Shown piece after piece: positions 9,540 through 17,449 of a stretch of 64,000 nucleotides of DNA. The position numbers and the translations under genes are program-made. The notes beneath the pieces were generated by a model. That model searched no databases. It saw only the letters and a list, made by a program, of their open reading frames with translations, and had not been told where the DNA came from. The DNA is from Alistipes megaguti. GTDB lineage: Bacteria; Bacteroidota; Bacteroidia; Bacteroidales; Rikenellaceae. Every line of letters begins with the position of its first letter. The first letter of the stretch is position 1. The stretch lies in the NCBI RefSeq assembly GCF_900604385.1, contig NZ_LR027382.1:2960076-3024075 (forward strand), read 5' to 3'.

Positions 9540-9547
9540 TATCTTTG
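9540..9547 (+). promoter_or_regulatory. Candidate -7 element of the mscL promoter
   Basis: This reads TATCTTTG (TANNTTTG consensus), about 60 bases before the mscL ATG. A TTTG at 9524-9527 is closer than the usual 19-bp spacing, so only the -7 part is supported. Confidence 0.5.
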
Positions 9548-9609
9548 TCCGGATCGGCACGTTTCGTCCGACCGTCAGTAAACTTGTAACCCATCAAAAA
9601 TCGAACAGT

Positions 9610-10095
9610 ATGGCTTTTTTCAAGGAATTCAAAGAGTTTGCCCTCAAGGGCAATGTCATGGACATGACCGTCGGCGTGATCATCGGCGGCGCGTTCGGAA
9701 AGATCGTCTCCTCGCTGGTGAACGACATTCTCATGCCCCCGATCGGCGCCCTGATCGGAAATACCGACTTCTCACAGTTGCGGCTCGATATCTCGAAGGT
9801 CCGCGACGTGACCACGGGCGCCGTGCGGTCGGTCGGAGAACTCGTCAGCGACGGCGCCGCTGTTGCACAAAGCGCCCCCGTGGAACCCGTCTACTGGAAC
9901 TATGGCGCCTTTATCCAGCAGTGCATCGACTTCACCATTCTGGCCTTCTGCGTCTTCCTGATGGTCAAACTGATGAATCGCCTCATGAAGAAAAAGGCCC
10001 AGACTCCCCCAGCTCCCCCCGCTCCGTCGAAGGAGGAGCTGCTCCTCACCGAGATCCGCGACCTGCTCAAGGCCCAACAGCAAAAACAAAACTGA
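9610..10095 (+). CDS. mscL: Large-conductance mechanosensitive channel MscL
   Basis: The 161-residue protein has the MscL N-terminal amphipathic helix and first membrane helix ([20 protein letters not shown] followed by [21 protein letters not shown]), a periplasmic loop, and the second helix ([16 protein letters not shown]) with a C-terminal charged bundle ([14 protein letters not shown]). It releases solutes on hypo-osmotic shock. The periplasmic loop is longer than in E. coli. An upstream in-frame extension to 9448 is rejected because residue 1 at 9610 aligns with the family start. Confidence 0.96.
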   Translation: MAFFKEFKEFALKGNVMDMTVGVIIGGAFGKIVSSLVNDILMPPIGALIGNTDFSQLRLDISKVRDVTTGAVRSVGELVSDGAAVAQSAPVEPVYWNYGAFIQQCIDFTILAFCVFLMVKLMNRLMKKKAQTPPAPPAPSKEELLLTEIRDLLKAQQQKQN

Positions 10096-10118
10096 CAATC
10101 GAAAACATATCGTCATTC

Positions 10119-10152
10119 AATCCGGATCAAAATGGTCCGGATTTTTCATTTC
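10119..10152 (+). terminator. Rho-independent terminator after mscL
   Basis: An 8-bp stem AATCCGGA / TCCGGATT with a 9-nt loop is followed by TTTCATTT. Confidence 0.8.
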
Positions 10153-10194
10153 AAAACAATTCGAAACAATATACCCCACTATTTATGTTTCGAA

Positions 10195-10226
10195 ATTGGA
10201 TTATAACGAAATTGATGTTATATTTG
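10195..10226 (+). promoter_or_regulatory. Sulfatase promoter
   Basis: The -7 element TATATTTG at 10219-10226 matches TANNTTTG exactly, with ATTG at 10195-10198 about 20 bp upstream as -33 element. It lies 30 bases before the start codon. Confidence 0.6.
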
Positions 10227-10256
10227 CGAGGAACAGAAACCCAAAACGAAATCCCC

Positions 10257-11639
10257 ATGAAAAATCGACTCCAAACTGCAGGGCTCGGTCTCCTCGCTCT
10301 GGCTGCCGGCGGATGCTCCAGCCAGAAACCAAACCAACCGAACATCATTCTGATTCTCGCCGATGACCTCGGCGCCGAATGTCTCGGCTGTTACGGCGGC
10401 GTCAGTTACCAGACCCCGCACCTCGATTCACTCGCCCGACAGGCCATCCGCTTCGAAAACATGCACGCCTTGCCGCTCAGCACCCCCTCCCGAGTGCAAC
10501 TCATGACCGGCGTCTACAACGACCGAAACTACGTCAACTTCGGATACATGAACGACGACGAACATACCTTCGCCCACCTCGCCCAACAAGCCGGATACTC
10601 CACGGCCATCGTCGGGAAATGGCAACTCGGACGATCCCGGGAGATGGTTCCCAAACTCGGTTTCGACGAATGGTGTCTCTGTCAACTCGAAATCTACAAG
10701 GAACTCGCCGGCGATAAGGCCACAGACCGTTACGCCTTCTCCTATCTCGACAACAACGGCCGTTACGACTTCAGTTACTACGGCCCGGATGATGCTCTGC
10801 GATACGCTTTCGACTACATCGACCGGCAGACCGCGGCCCGAAAACCATTCCTGCTCTACTACCCTACGCCGCTGGTACATACACCCCATGTGCCGACGCC
10901 TGACTCCGAATGCTGGACCGATAACCCAGAAACCCGGTTCATCCATGACACCCGCCACTTCCCGGACATGGTCGCCTATCTCGACAAACAGGTCGGCAAG
11001 TTCGTCGACAAACTCCAGACCGACGGCCTGTGGGACAACACCATTCTGATCTTTGTCGGGGACAACGGAACCATGGAACAGGTCGTCTCGAAACTGGACG
11101 ACGGCCGCGAAATCAAGGGCGGAAAAGGCAACTCCACCTCCAACGGTACCCATGTCCCGCTGCTCATCGCCTGGGGTGACAAGATCAAAAGCGGACGAGT
11201 CAGTCAACGTCTCGTCGATTTGACCGACTTCATGCCGACGCTGGCCGATGCCATGGGTGTCAAGATCCCCGATGAGTGGAACACTGAAGGAATTTCGCTC
11301 TATCCCGAATTATGTGGCGATAAACCCCTCGAGCGAGAGTTCACTCTGATGCACTTCAACCCCCTCTGGCCGCACAAAGCCTACCCGAGAGCGGCCCGCT
11401 GCGCCTTCAACACCCAGTACAAATATTATTGGGACGGACGATTCTACAACTTTGCGGAGGATCCCATGGAACAGCACCCGATCGACGTAAAACAATGCTC
11501 GCCCGAGGTACAGGCCTTGTATGCAAAACTCAAGGCCAAAGTCGACGAAATGCCCGATTGGTATCCGGACAAACCCGGAGCTCCCAGACACGGTGACTAC
11601 AAGAGTTTTTACGACGCCAATCCCAAACCCGCAATCTGA
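10257..11639 (+). CDS. Exported lipoprotein sulfatase, serine-type active site
   Basis: The 460-residue protein has a lipoprotein signal (lipobox LAAGGC near residue 20), the metal-binding start NIILILADDLGAE and the core motif S-T-P-S-R (LPLSTPSRVQLMTG near residue 80). The first position is converted to formylglycine by an anaerobic maturase in Bacteroidetes; here it is Ser rather than Cys, a type known to be accepted by anSME enzymes. KWQLGRS and VGDNGTMEQ supply further site residues. No SusC/D or glycoside hydrolase genes flank it, and the substrate is unknown. Base composition is lower in GC than neighbouring host genes, which may indicate transfer. Confidence 0.87.
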   Translation: MKNRLQTAGLGLLALAAGGCSSQKPNQPNIILILADDLGAECLGCYGGVSYQTPHLDSLARQAIRFENMHALPLSTPSRVQLMTGVYNDRNYVNFGYMNDDEHTFAHLAQQAGYSTAIVGKWQLGRSREMVPKLGFDEWCLCQLEIYKELAGDKATDRYAFSYLDNNGRYDFSYYGPDDALRYAFDYIDRQTAARKPFLLYYPTPLVHTPHVPTPDSECWTDNPETRFIHDTRHFPDMVAYLDKQVGKFVDKLQTDGLWDNTILIFVGDNGTMEQVVSKLDDGREIKGGKGNSTSNGTHVPLLIAWGDKIKSGRVSQRLVDLTDFMPTLADAMGVKIPDEWNTEGISLYPELCGDKPLEREFTLMHFNPLWPHKAYPRAARCAFNTQYKYYWDGRFYNFAEDPMEQHPIDVKQCSPEVQALYAKLKAKVDEMPDWYPDKPGAPRHGDYKSFYDANPKPAI

Positions 11640-11645
11640 AAACAG

Positions 11646-11671
11646 AAGCCCCGGCCTTCGTGCCGGGGCTT
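11646..11671. terminator. Bidirectional terminator between sulfatase and channel gene
   Basis: A 10-bp perfect stem AAGCCCCGGC / GCCGGGGCTT with a 6-nt loop lies between convergent genes. On the minus strand it is followed by CTGTTTT. Confidence 0.75.
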
Positions 11672-11725
11672 CCGCTTGAACGGAATGGGCAATCTCCGAA
11701 CAGAGACCGCACCCGTAGCAGAATC

Positions 11726-12547
11726 TCATACCTCCGGAACCCCTGCACCGGATGCGGATGATGCTGGCGGGGCCGGAGTTGAAACGTCGAGTGATGACGA
11801 TGCAGATGATGCGGGGGAAATCGAGGCGGGTGATGTCGAGGACGAAGGCGTGGAGGACGAAGGATTCGATTGCTGCGGCATATACTCCTGCAATATATAG
11901 GTCGTGAAGATCGGGAAGAACATCATCCCCAGCGACGGCAGCAGCACACAGACCACCTTCCCGACGGCCGTCACCGGAAAGATCTCCGCACCGACGGTCG
12001 TAACGTTCATCCACGCCCACCACAGCGCATTGCCGAACCCTTCGAGTTTCGGATTCACCAGCACCTCGTAGTCGTAGAAGACCAGCGCCGAAACGTAGGT
12101 GAAGACCACCACCGTGAAGAGATACGCCGCAAAAAGCCACCGCATCCGGCCGCCCCGTTTGCCCCGCACCATCCACTCCACGATGAGGAACATCGCCAGA
12201 AAGGCCCGAAGCATCGGAACCAGTCCGACCAGGATCCCCCAATCGTGGGTCATGCGGACGCCCGTCCACGAAATCAGCGTCAGGTAGGGAATCGATATCA
12301 GCAAATAGAACAGGTGGCGCACGAAAAAACGACCACGGTGCTCGGACTGCAGCATCCGAAGCAAAAAGTCATAGAGAAAAATCACGCAAACAAAAAACTG
12401 GATCGTCAAATAGGTCATTGAAAGGTAGCGGTGATCCCCGGCTATGATCTCCCACGAAAGGGACACCAGCAACGTGATTCCGGCCAACAATTTGACAATG
12501 CCCAGTCGGTCGGTCGATTCGGCGTGTTTGGATTCAGAGATGGTCAT
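11726..12547 (-). CDS. Two-pore-loop potassium-channel-like membrane protein
   Basis: The 273-residue protein has about six membrane helices in a voltage-gated-like layout followed by a pore loop WWAWMNVTTVGAEIFPVT. The filter reads TVGAE instead of the K+ channel TVGYG, as in several Bacteroidetes ion-channel homologues whose selectivity is not known. The last 45 residues are a low-complexity Ser/Pro/Ala tail. Function as a K+ channel is a family inference. Confidence 0.72.
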   Translation of the reverse strand: MTISESKHAESTDRLGIVKLLAGITLLVSLSWEIIAGDHRYLSMTYLTIQFFVCVIFLYDFLLRMLQSEHRGRFFVRHLFYLLISIPYLTLISWTGVRMTHDWGILVGLVPMLRAFLAMFLIVEWMVRGKRGGRMRWLFAAYLFTVVVFTYVSALVFYDYEVLVNPKLEGFGNALWWAWMNVTTVGAEIFPVTAVGKVVCVLLPSLGMMFFPIFTTYILQEYMPQQSNPSSSTPSSSTSPASISPASSASSSLDVSTPAPPASSASGAGVPEV

Positions 12548-12631
12548 CGTATTTCAATTTCACGCAGGTGTCTCAAAATCAATGCCAAGGATTTCAAGAC
12601 CCAATTTTCTCGCGTTTTTTCGCCCGAATAT

Positions 12632-12662
12632 TTTGCAGGTTTCGATTTTTCCATTACCTTTG
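12632..12662 (+). promoter_or_regulatory. tRNA-Met promoter
   Basis: TTTG at 12632-12635, exactly 19 bases, then TACCTTTG at 12655-12662: a full match to the Bacteroidetes housekeeping promoter. The tRNA begins 19 bases downstream. Confidence 0.85.
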
Positions 12663-12680
12663 CACTCGCAATCAAGCAAT

Positions 12681-12757
12681 GGCGGGATAGCTCAGCTGGT
12701 TAGAGCGCATGATTCATAATCATGAGGTCGAGAGTTCAAGTCTCTCTCCCGCTACCA
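12681..12757 (+). tRNA. tRNA-Met (anticodon CAT), integration target
   Basis: The cloverleaf is complete: acceptor GGCGGGA / TCCCGCT, D-arm GCTCAGCTGGTTAGAGC, anticodon arm CATGA-TTCATAA-TCATG with anticodon CAT, T-arm with loop TTCAAGT, and an encoded CCA end. The overall pattern is closest to elongator tRNA-Met. The 3' 44 bases (12712-12755) are repeated at 44087-44130 and the last 21 again at 49607-49627, showing that two mobile elements entered here. The encoded CCA end is supplied by the prophage side; the other two copies continue CGA and CAA instead. Confidence 0.95.
12712..12755 (+). repeat. attL of prophage (44-bp core in tRNA-Met 3' half)
   Basis: These 44 bases, from the anticodon loop to the first C after the discriminator base, are identical to 44087-44130. 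They define the left attachment site of the prophage. Confidence 0.92.
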
Positions 12758-12767
12758 ATTAAAAACC

Positions 12768-12800
12768 AAGCACTTACAGCAATGTAAGTGCTTTTCTTTT
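12768..12800 (+). terminator. tRNA-Met terminator supplied by the prophage
   Basis: A 10-bp perfect stem AAGCACTTAC / GTAAGTGCTT with loop AGCAAT is followed by TTCTTTT. It lies immediately inside the phage left end. Confidence 0.88.
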
Positions 12801-12844
12801 GCGCTTTTCTTGCTTTTCCCCAAAAATTAAACCACCTTTATAAC

Positions 12845-12902
12845 GCATTGTGGCGGCATTGTGTCGCATTGTCATTACCGCCCTACTTGCAAAAAACTTG
12901 CA
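12845..12902 (+). repeat. Candidate integrase arm-binding sites, left end
   Basis: Three GCATTGT-type units occur at about 11-bp spacing (12845-12877). After a short gap comes ACTTGCAAAAAACTTGCA at 12885-12902. That 18-mer recurs exactly at 44019-44036 inside the right end, as expected for arm sites of a tyrosine integrase. Confidence 0.6.
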
Positions 12903-12906
12903 CAAA

Positions 12907-14107
12907 ATGGCCTCCATCTCCTTAAAACTCGACCGCCGGCGGGCTAACGTTCGCGGACTATACCCGATCCAATTCCTCCTCTCCTCGAAAGGGAAGGTTA
13001 CGACCATCGGCACCGGCATCAACATCCTGCCCGAACACTGGAACGGCGAAGTAAACAAGGCCGTCGTCCCAAAGTGCCCGAATGCCCGTGCGATCAATGA
13101 AAGCATCGAAGCGCTCTTCTTCCGATATACGAACACCCTCCGGGAATTGGATAACAGCGGAAAGCTGGCCGGGAAAAGCGTCTCCGAAATCAAAGCGATG
13201 TTGACCGCAGTCAAAACGACGTCAAACAAGGAGAGTCTCTCCGACTATTTCCACCGATACGCCGACTCGAGGCGCACCGAGAACAGCAGACTGGCCTGTC
13301 TCTACACCCTCAAAACGATCGAGGCGTTCGACAAGTCGGATCTCTCGTTCGAAGCTATCACCGTCATCTGGCTGAAGGCATTCGACGCCTATCTCGAAAA
13401 ACAAGGCACCCAGCATCAACACCCGGGCCCTGCATTTTCGAAATCTCCGGGCGGTCTTCAACAGCGCCATCAACGAGGATCTGATCGGGCTCGAACACTA
13501 CCCTTTCCGGAAATTCAAGATCGCCTCCTCCCGCAAGGACAAGGAGGCGCTCACCGAGGAGCAGCTCCAGCGGCTGATCGCCTACGAGACCCCCTACCCG
13601 TTCCGCCGGACGGCCCGGGATCTCTTCCTGCTGTCGTTCTACATGTGCGGCATGAACCTGGTGGACCTGTTCCACCTCGACCGGCTGCGCGACGGCCGGG
13701 CCCACTTCGTGCGGACAAAGACCTCCGGCAAGAACATCAACCCGGTGTCAATCCTCGTCCAGCCCGAAGCCGCCGAGATCATCGTCCGGTACGCCGGCAC
13801 GGATCACGTTCTCCGCTTCGCCGAGGAGCCTGCAACCTACCAGACCTTCAACAACCGGATCCAAAAAGCGATTCGCGCAATAGCCCACGAGTTGAACATC
13901 GAGGGGCTGACCTTCTACTGGGCGCGCTACACCTGGGCAACGCTGGCCGACAAGCTCGGGATCTCGGAGAAGGAGATCAGCAAGGGGCTGGGCCACGTCG
14001 ACACCTCGATCGCCGGGAAGTTCTACATCTCCTACGACTGGACGAAGGTCGACCGGGCAAACCGGGCGGTGATAGATCATATAAGCTCTTTTCAGTCTAA
14101 ACAATAG
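12907..14107 (+). pseudogene. int: Phage tyrosine integrase, split by a one-base frameshift
   Basis: The N-terminal arm-binding and core-binding part (MASISLKLDRRRANVRGLYP through LEKQGT) is in one frame. The catalytic part continues in the next frame from about 13412 (SINTRALHFRNLRAVFN), through TARDLFLLSFYMCGMN, FYWARYTWATLADKLG and GHVDTSIAGKFYISYDW, to 14107. The break lies in CCC at 13409-13411, where one C too many shifts the frame. Rejoined, it is about 400 residues, normal for the family. The second box has Tyr where His is usual (ARYTW), as in related small-phage integrases. It may be a true pseudogene or a sequencing error. Confidence 0.85.
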
Positions 14108-14124
14108 ATTTTTTTCCATTATAT

Positions 14125-14155
14125 TTTGTAAATAATAGAAATTTATCTATCTTTG
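14125..14155 (+). promoter_or_regulatory. hicAB promoter
   Basis: TTTG at 14125-14128, 19 bases, then TATCTTTG at 14148-14155: a full match to the Bacteroidetes consensus. The start point would fall on the inverted-repeat half-site at 14159-14174, suggesting control by the antitoxin. Confidence 0.75.
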
Positions 14156-14158
14156 TAG

Positions 14159-14174
14159 TGTCAAACAAATACTA
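14159..14174 (+). repeat. 16-bp inverted repeat flanking hicAB, left copy
   Basis: TGTCAAACAAATACTA here is the exact reverse complement of 14828-14843 after the antitoxin stop. It overlaps the expected transcription start and may be an operator. Confidence 0.7.
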
Positions 14175-14180
14175 TAAGCG

Positions 14181-14360
14181 ATGAAATCGAGTGAGCTACA
14201 AAAGTTGATTCTCGCAAACGGATGGCGGATCGTCCGGCAAAGCGGAAGCCACGTGATTTACGAGAAAAACGGAATCAGGTACCCGGTCCCGTTTCACGGA
14301 GGTAAGGAAGTGGGTACAGGACTTGAAAAGAAAATCAAACGGGAGATGGGTCTGAAATAG
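14181..14360 (+). CDS. hicA: HicA-family mRNA interferase toxin
   Basis: The 59-residue protein has the HicA double-stranded-RNA-binding-like fold: MKSSELQKLILANGWRIVRQ, then GSHVIYEKNG with the catalytic histidine (SGSH), and PVPFHGGKEVGTGLEKKI. HicA cleaves mRNA in a translation-linked way and is neutralised by HicB. It lies 65 bp upstream of the HicB-like gene, the usual order. Confidence 0.9.
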   Translation: MKSSELQKLILANGWRIVRQSGSHVIYEKNGIRYPVPFHGGKEVGTGLEKKIKREMGLK

Positions 14361-14425
14361 GCCCTTCCCGAAAAAACCGAAGGGAGGGGGAGGGCACCCC
14401 CCAGATGGAGGGAAAGGAGGATAAA

Positions 14426-14830
14426 ATGAAACAGATTACAGCCATTATCGAAAAAAACAGCGACGGCGGATACAGCGCCTATTGCACCGACGAAGTGTTC
14501 TCCGGTATGGGAGACACGGCAGATGCCGCCAAAGAGGATCTGAAACAATCCATCCGGCATTTTGTCGAATCAAGCCGCGAAGACGGATATCAATATCCGG
14601 AATGGCTTGACGGCGAATACGAGATCGTGTATAAGTTCGACACGCAATCGCTTCTTCAATACTACGCCGGGATCATCACCCCGGCCGCTTTGGGGAGGTT
14701 GTCAGGAATCAATCCCAAACAACTCTGGAGCTATGCACACGGGAAATCCAAACCCCGGAAGGCCCAAGTGAAACGAATCGAGGAGGCACTGCACCGTTTG
14801 GGATCAGAATTATCGTCTATCTCTTTGTAG
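14426..14830 (+). CDS. hicB: HicB-family antitoxin with helix-turn-helix
   Basis: The 134-residue protein begins with the HicB fold (MKQITAIIEKNSDGGYSAYC and DTADAAKEDLKQSIRHFVE) and ends in a helix-turn-helix-like domain (TPAALGRLSGINPKQLWSYAHG). I chose the ATG at 14426 because AAAGGAGG stands 6 bases upstream; an in-frame ATG at 14405 lacks a site. It should bind HicA and repress the operon, with the flanking inverted repeats as candidate operators. Confidence 0.9.
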   Translation: MKQITAIIEKNSDGGYSAYCTDEVFSGMGDTADAAKEDLKQSIRHFVESSREDGYQYPEWLDGEYEIVYKFDTQSLLQYYAGIITPAALGRLSGINPKQLWSYAHGKSKPRKAQVKRIEEALHRLGSELSSISL

Positions 14831-14843
14831 TATTTGTTTGACA
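14828..14843 (-). repeat. 16-bp inverted repeat flanking hicAB, right copy
   Basis: TAGTATTTGTTTGACA overlaps the hicB stop codon and is the exact inverse of 14159-14174. The preceding CTTTGTAG is also shared with the left copy. Confidence 0.7.
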
Positions 14844-14860
14844 GCTCATCTATAAAGAGA

Positions 14861-14888
14861 GCGCCCCGGCCTTTCGGTCGGGGCTTTT
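14861..14888. terminator. Terminator between hicB and the phage lysis genes
   Basis: GCCCCGGCC / GGTCGGGGC stem with a short TTTC loop is followed by TTTTA. It lies between convergent genes and may stop both. Confidence 0.82.
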
Positions 14889-15594
14889 ACTTGCGCCACA
14901 GCGCCACGCCGGCCTCGATCTGGCCGAAGGCGCTTTTTTTGTGGGGATCGTATCCCGCCGAGGCCGACACGCTGAATCGGCCGAATGTTCGCCGGGCGTA
15001 AGCTCCGGCCCACACCCCGCTGCCTTCCGTGGTCATCCAGGACCCCAGCGCGGGGCCCAGTTCCCAGGCGTAAGGTTCGCTGACGAGCTGCACCCGCTCG
15101 ACCATCTTGTTGTAGGTCTCGATGAAGTCGAGCCGGGGGCCCAGCGGCCCCACGACCGGCCCGACCACACGGGCGTAGTATGTTGAATCCCGGTACTCCA
15201 GCGTGCGGACAGCGACCTCCATCTGCACTCTGTCAGTATTTAAGTAATTCTTTACAACTGATTCCAACCCGTGACAATTCGTCACGGGTTCAGCAACTTG
15301 GTTAGTAACTTGGTTAGTGCCTTGGTTAGTAAAGCTGACAACATTACTGGCAATATTACTAGCAACATTTCCCGAATCAGCATGCAACATTACGGGGTTT
15401 CGTGCAAATACCAGCTTCGGGACATTGACGCTCACCGTGATGTCCGACGTGCTGATCGGCTTCGGCCGTTCGTAGAACACCGTATCGACACGCACCCGCT
15501 CGACGATCTCCGGCCGGGCCATGCGCTGTCCCAGCCACCACCCTCCGAGGAAGGTGGCAGCCAGGACAATCGCGACTGTCACCCAGCGGGTCAT
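14887..15594 (-). CDS. Phage membrane-anchored protein of the lysis cassette (DUF6808-like)
   Basis: The 235-residue protein starts with an N-terminal membrane helix (WVTVAIVLAATFLGGWWLG) and continues with a periplasmic part containing beta segments (ISTSDITVSVNVPKLVF) and a glycine-rich end. It resembles a Bacteroidales phage family of unknown function. Its ATG overlaps the stop of the HExxH gene (ATGA). A spanin-like role is a guess based on position. Confidence 0.6.
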   Translation of the reverse strand: MTRWVTVAIVLAATFLGGWWLGQRMARPEIVERVRVDTVFYERPKPISTSDITVSVNVPKLVFARNPVMLHADSGNVASNIASNVVSFTNQGTNQVTNQVAEPVTNCHGLESVVKNYLNTDRVQMEVAVRTLEYRDSTYYARVVGPVVGPLGPRLDFIETYNKMVERVQLVSEPYAWELGPALGSWMTTEGSGVWAGAYARRTFGRFSVSASAGYDPHKKSAFGQIEAGVALWRK

Positions 15595-16034
15595 ATCCGT
15601 CCGAAGTAATGCAGGACGGCCCAAAACGGCCTCGATTCGACATAACCCGGAACGCTCTCCCAGTCCCGGGCCTCCTGTTCGAACATCGAGTTCGTGTAGG
15701 CCCGATCGAACGCCTCCCGCCATCCGTGGGTGCAGAGGCGGATCGCCCAGGTGATCGCCGCCTCCAGGAAGTAGATCGCGTAGTAGACGAACGGCACGGC
15801 CACGAACCACCAGCCGCCGCCGAACACGATCTGCAGGACCACGGCCACGAGGAACGCCGCCACCGTCATCTCCCAGTACTGCTCGCAATGGATGCTCTCG
15901 TGGCGTTTCACCCGCTCGGAGAGCGGATACGTCTCGGCGTGCTTCGTGCAGATCGTCCCGAAGAGCATCGAGGTGTCGAAGTCCTTTGCGAGAAGCATCT
16001 TTGCCATCAGGCTGTCGTAGTATATCCGTCTCAT
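15591..16034 (-). CDS. Small phage membrane protein with HExxH motif
   Basis: The 147-residue protein has a soluble N-terminus with KRHESIHCEQYWEM, which contains a zinc-metalloprotease-like H-E-S-I-H followed by a Gln, and two hydrophobic segments (TVAAFLVAVVLQIVFGGGWW and FVAVPFVYYAIYFLEAAI). Similar small HExxH membrane proteins occur in Bacteroidetes phages, with unknown function. The next gene upstream is the endolysin, so a role at the envelope is likely. I chose the ATG at 16034; the longer frame overlaps the amidase. Confidence 0.65.
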   Translation of the reverse strand: MRRIYYDSLMAKMLLAKDFDTSMLFGTICTKHAETYPLSERVKRHESIHCEQYWEMTVAAFLVAVVLQIVFGGGWWFVAVPFVYYAIYFLEAAITWAIRLCTHGWREAFDRAYTNSMFEQEARDWESVPGYVESRPFWAVLHYFGRI

Positions 16035-16035
16035 G

Positions 16036-16638
16036 TCAGCTTTGTGTTTGGTGGTAGTCGATGCAGGCCATGATCGCCTCGACGTGCATCGCGGCGATCC
16101 GCTCACGGCCCTCCTCCGAGAGCAGGAACCGGCAGTCGCGCTCCGTGTCCATGAAGAAGTTCTCGGTCAGCACGGCCGGGCATTTCGTGTCGCGCAGGAT
16201 CGCGAAGTTGCTGTCCCAATCGGGGTCCGCGGGATCGTCGCTTCCCTTCCGGATCTTCCACTCCCTGCCGAACGCCTCCTCGGCCTTCTCGTAGAAAATG
16301 GTCGAATAGCGGTCCGACATCGAATCGCCCAGGTAGGTATGGGCCTCCCAGCCGGTGCCGCCGCCGGCGTTGGCGTGCACCGACACCAGCAGGCAGTTCT
16401 CCTTCCCGGCGACGTTGCAGATGTCGTTCACCCGGTTGGCCCTCACGTACAGCGGCACATCCCGGAGCTCCGGGACGATGATCTCCGCCACGACGCCCCG
16501 GGCGTGCAGCCGATCGAAGACCCGGCGCACGATGTCCCGAGCGAACTCATATTCGCGCAGGCACGACCCGTCCGGCCACACGGGCGAGCACTTGCCGGGC
16601 GTATCCTCGCCGTGTCCGTTATCCAGGAGTATTTTCAT
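16036..16638 (-). CDS. Phage endolysin, N-acetylmuramoyl-L-alanine amidase (amidase_3)
   Basis: The 200-residue protein has zinc-binding residues at His9 (LLDNGHG), Glu29 (REYEF) and a second histidine in LLVSVHANAGGG, plus the catalytic glutamate in VLTENFFM. It cuts the bond between muramic acid and the peptide stem for host lysis. It has no signal peptide, so a holin is needed; the small membrane proteins just upstream are candidates. Confidence 0.92.
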   Translation of the reverse strand: MKILLDNGHGEDTPGKCSPVWPDGSCLREYEFARDIVRRVFDRLHARGVVAEIIVPELRDVPLYVRANRVNDICNVAGKENCLLVSVHANAGGGTGWEAHTYLGDSMSDRYSTIFYEKAEEAFGREWKIRKGSDDPADPDWDSNFAILRDTKCPAVLTENFFMDTERDCRFLLSEEGRERIAAMHVEAIMACIDYHQTQS

Positions 16639-16823
16639 ACCTCGATCTCCTTCTTTTGTGTTTCGTGGTCATACCACACTTTGGCGACGATTCCGGCCAC
16701 GAATCCGACGCCCGCGGAGATCGTCGAGGCGATGCGGATGCCGTCCGGCAGCAGGTTGAACGCCACGATCAGCGCCACCGCTGCGGCCACGCCGATCAGA
16801 ATCCATTTCGTTGTCTTTTTCAT
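16635..16823 (-). CDS. Small phage membrane protein, holin candidate
   Basis: This 62-residue protein has two hydrophobic helices (WILIGVAAAVALIVAFNLL and ISAGVGFVAGIVAKVWY) separated by a short turn and a charged C-terminus (DHETQKKEIEV). Size and topology fit a class II holin. It overlaps the amidase start by 4 bases. Confidence 0.65.
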   Translation of the reverse strand: MKKTTKWILIGVAAAVALIVAFNLLPDGIRIASTISAGVGFVAGIVAKVWYDHETQKKEIEV

Positions 16824-16836
16824 AGTTTTATTTGGT

Positions 16837-17445
16837 TTAACGATTCAGTCTTTTGTAGAAATCAAGTTTGATATCATCATAGGCGGCCTTCACATTCGTA
16901 TATGCCCGCCCGTTATTTGGACCGGCCGAATTGTAGATCTCATCCTCGACAACAGAGGCGACCTTCTCAACCCATGAGATGTCCGTATATTCGGACAGTT
17001 TCCGGCCTCGATAGGTATAGCTTTCGAATCGCGTATTCCGATCTTCGTGGATGTTGTGCAAAAGCGTTCTGATCTTCGCCGCAGTCGCTTCGTGGTCGAC
17101 GATATGATTCTCCTCCCGAACCTTCTTAATGATTCGGCACACCTTCTCGACAGCCAGATCGAAGAACACATTGGCCGTGTTCTTGATCCGCAACTGGGTT
17201 TCGGGTCGAAGTCCCTCCGAGATATCCGTCAACTTCTCATTCTGCGCCCTGGTTTCATCCAACAACTCCTGCATTGCGCCTCTGTTGTCGTCGATGATAC
17301 CATTGATTAGAGATTTGAACCACGCGAAGCACGAAATCATCAGCCCCATAGACAGCAAGAGAAACACCCCTGCCGTCACAGCCATCATTCCTAAATCACT
17401 GATCCCTTTCGCAACGCTCGTAATTTGTCCGGCATCCACTTCCAT
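16837..17445 (-). CDS. Phage membrane protein of the lysis region, unknown
   Basis: The 202-residue protein has one membrane helix near residues 20-42 (MAVTAGVFLLLSMGLMISCF) followed by a long helical cytoplasmic or periplasmic part rich in charged residues. I do not recognise a domain. The coding DNA is distinctly poorer in GC than its neighbours, suggesting a recent acquisition. The position between holin-like genes suggests a lysis or exclusion role, unproven. Confidence 0.6.
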   Translation of the reverse strand: MEVDAGQITSVAKGISDLGMMAVTAGVFLLLSMGLMISCFAWFKSLINGIIDDNRGAMQELLDETRAQNEKLTDISEGLRPETQLRIKNTANVFFDLAVEKVCRIIKKVREENHIVDHEATAAKIRTLLHNIHEDRNTRFESYTYRGRKLSEYTDISWVEKVASVVEDEIYNSAGPNNGRAYTNVKAAYDDIKLDFYKRLNR

Positions 17446-17449
17446 ATCT

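Noticed and set aside
10257..11639. Polysaccharide utilisation locus
   Set aside because: No SusC/SusD, regulator or glycoside hydrolase is near the sulfatase.
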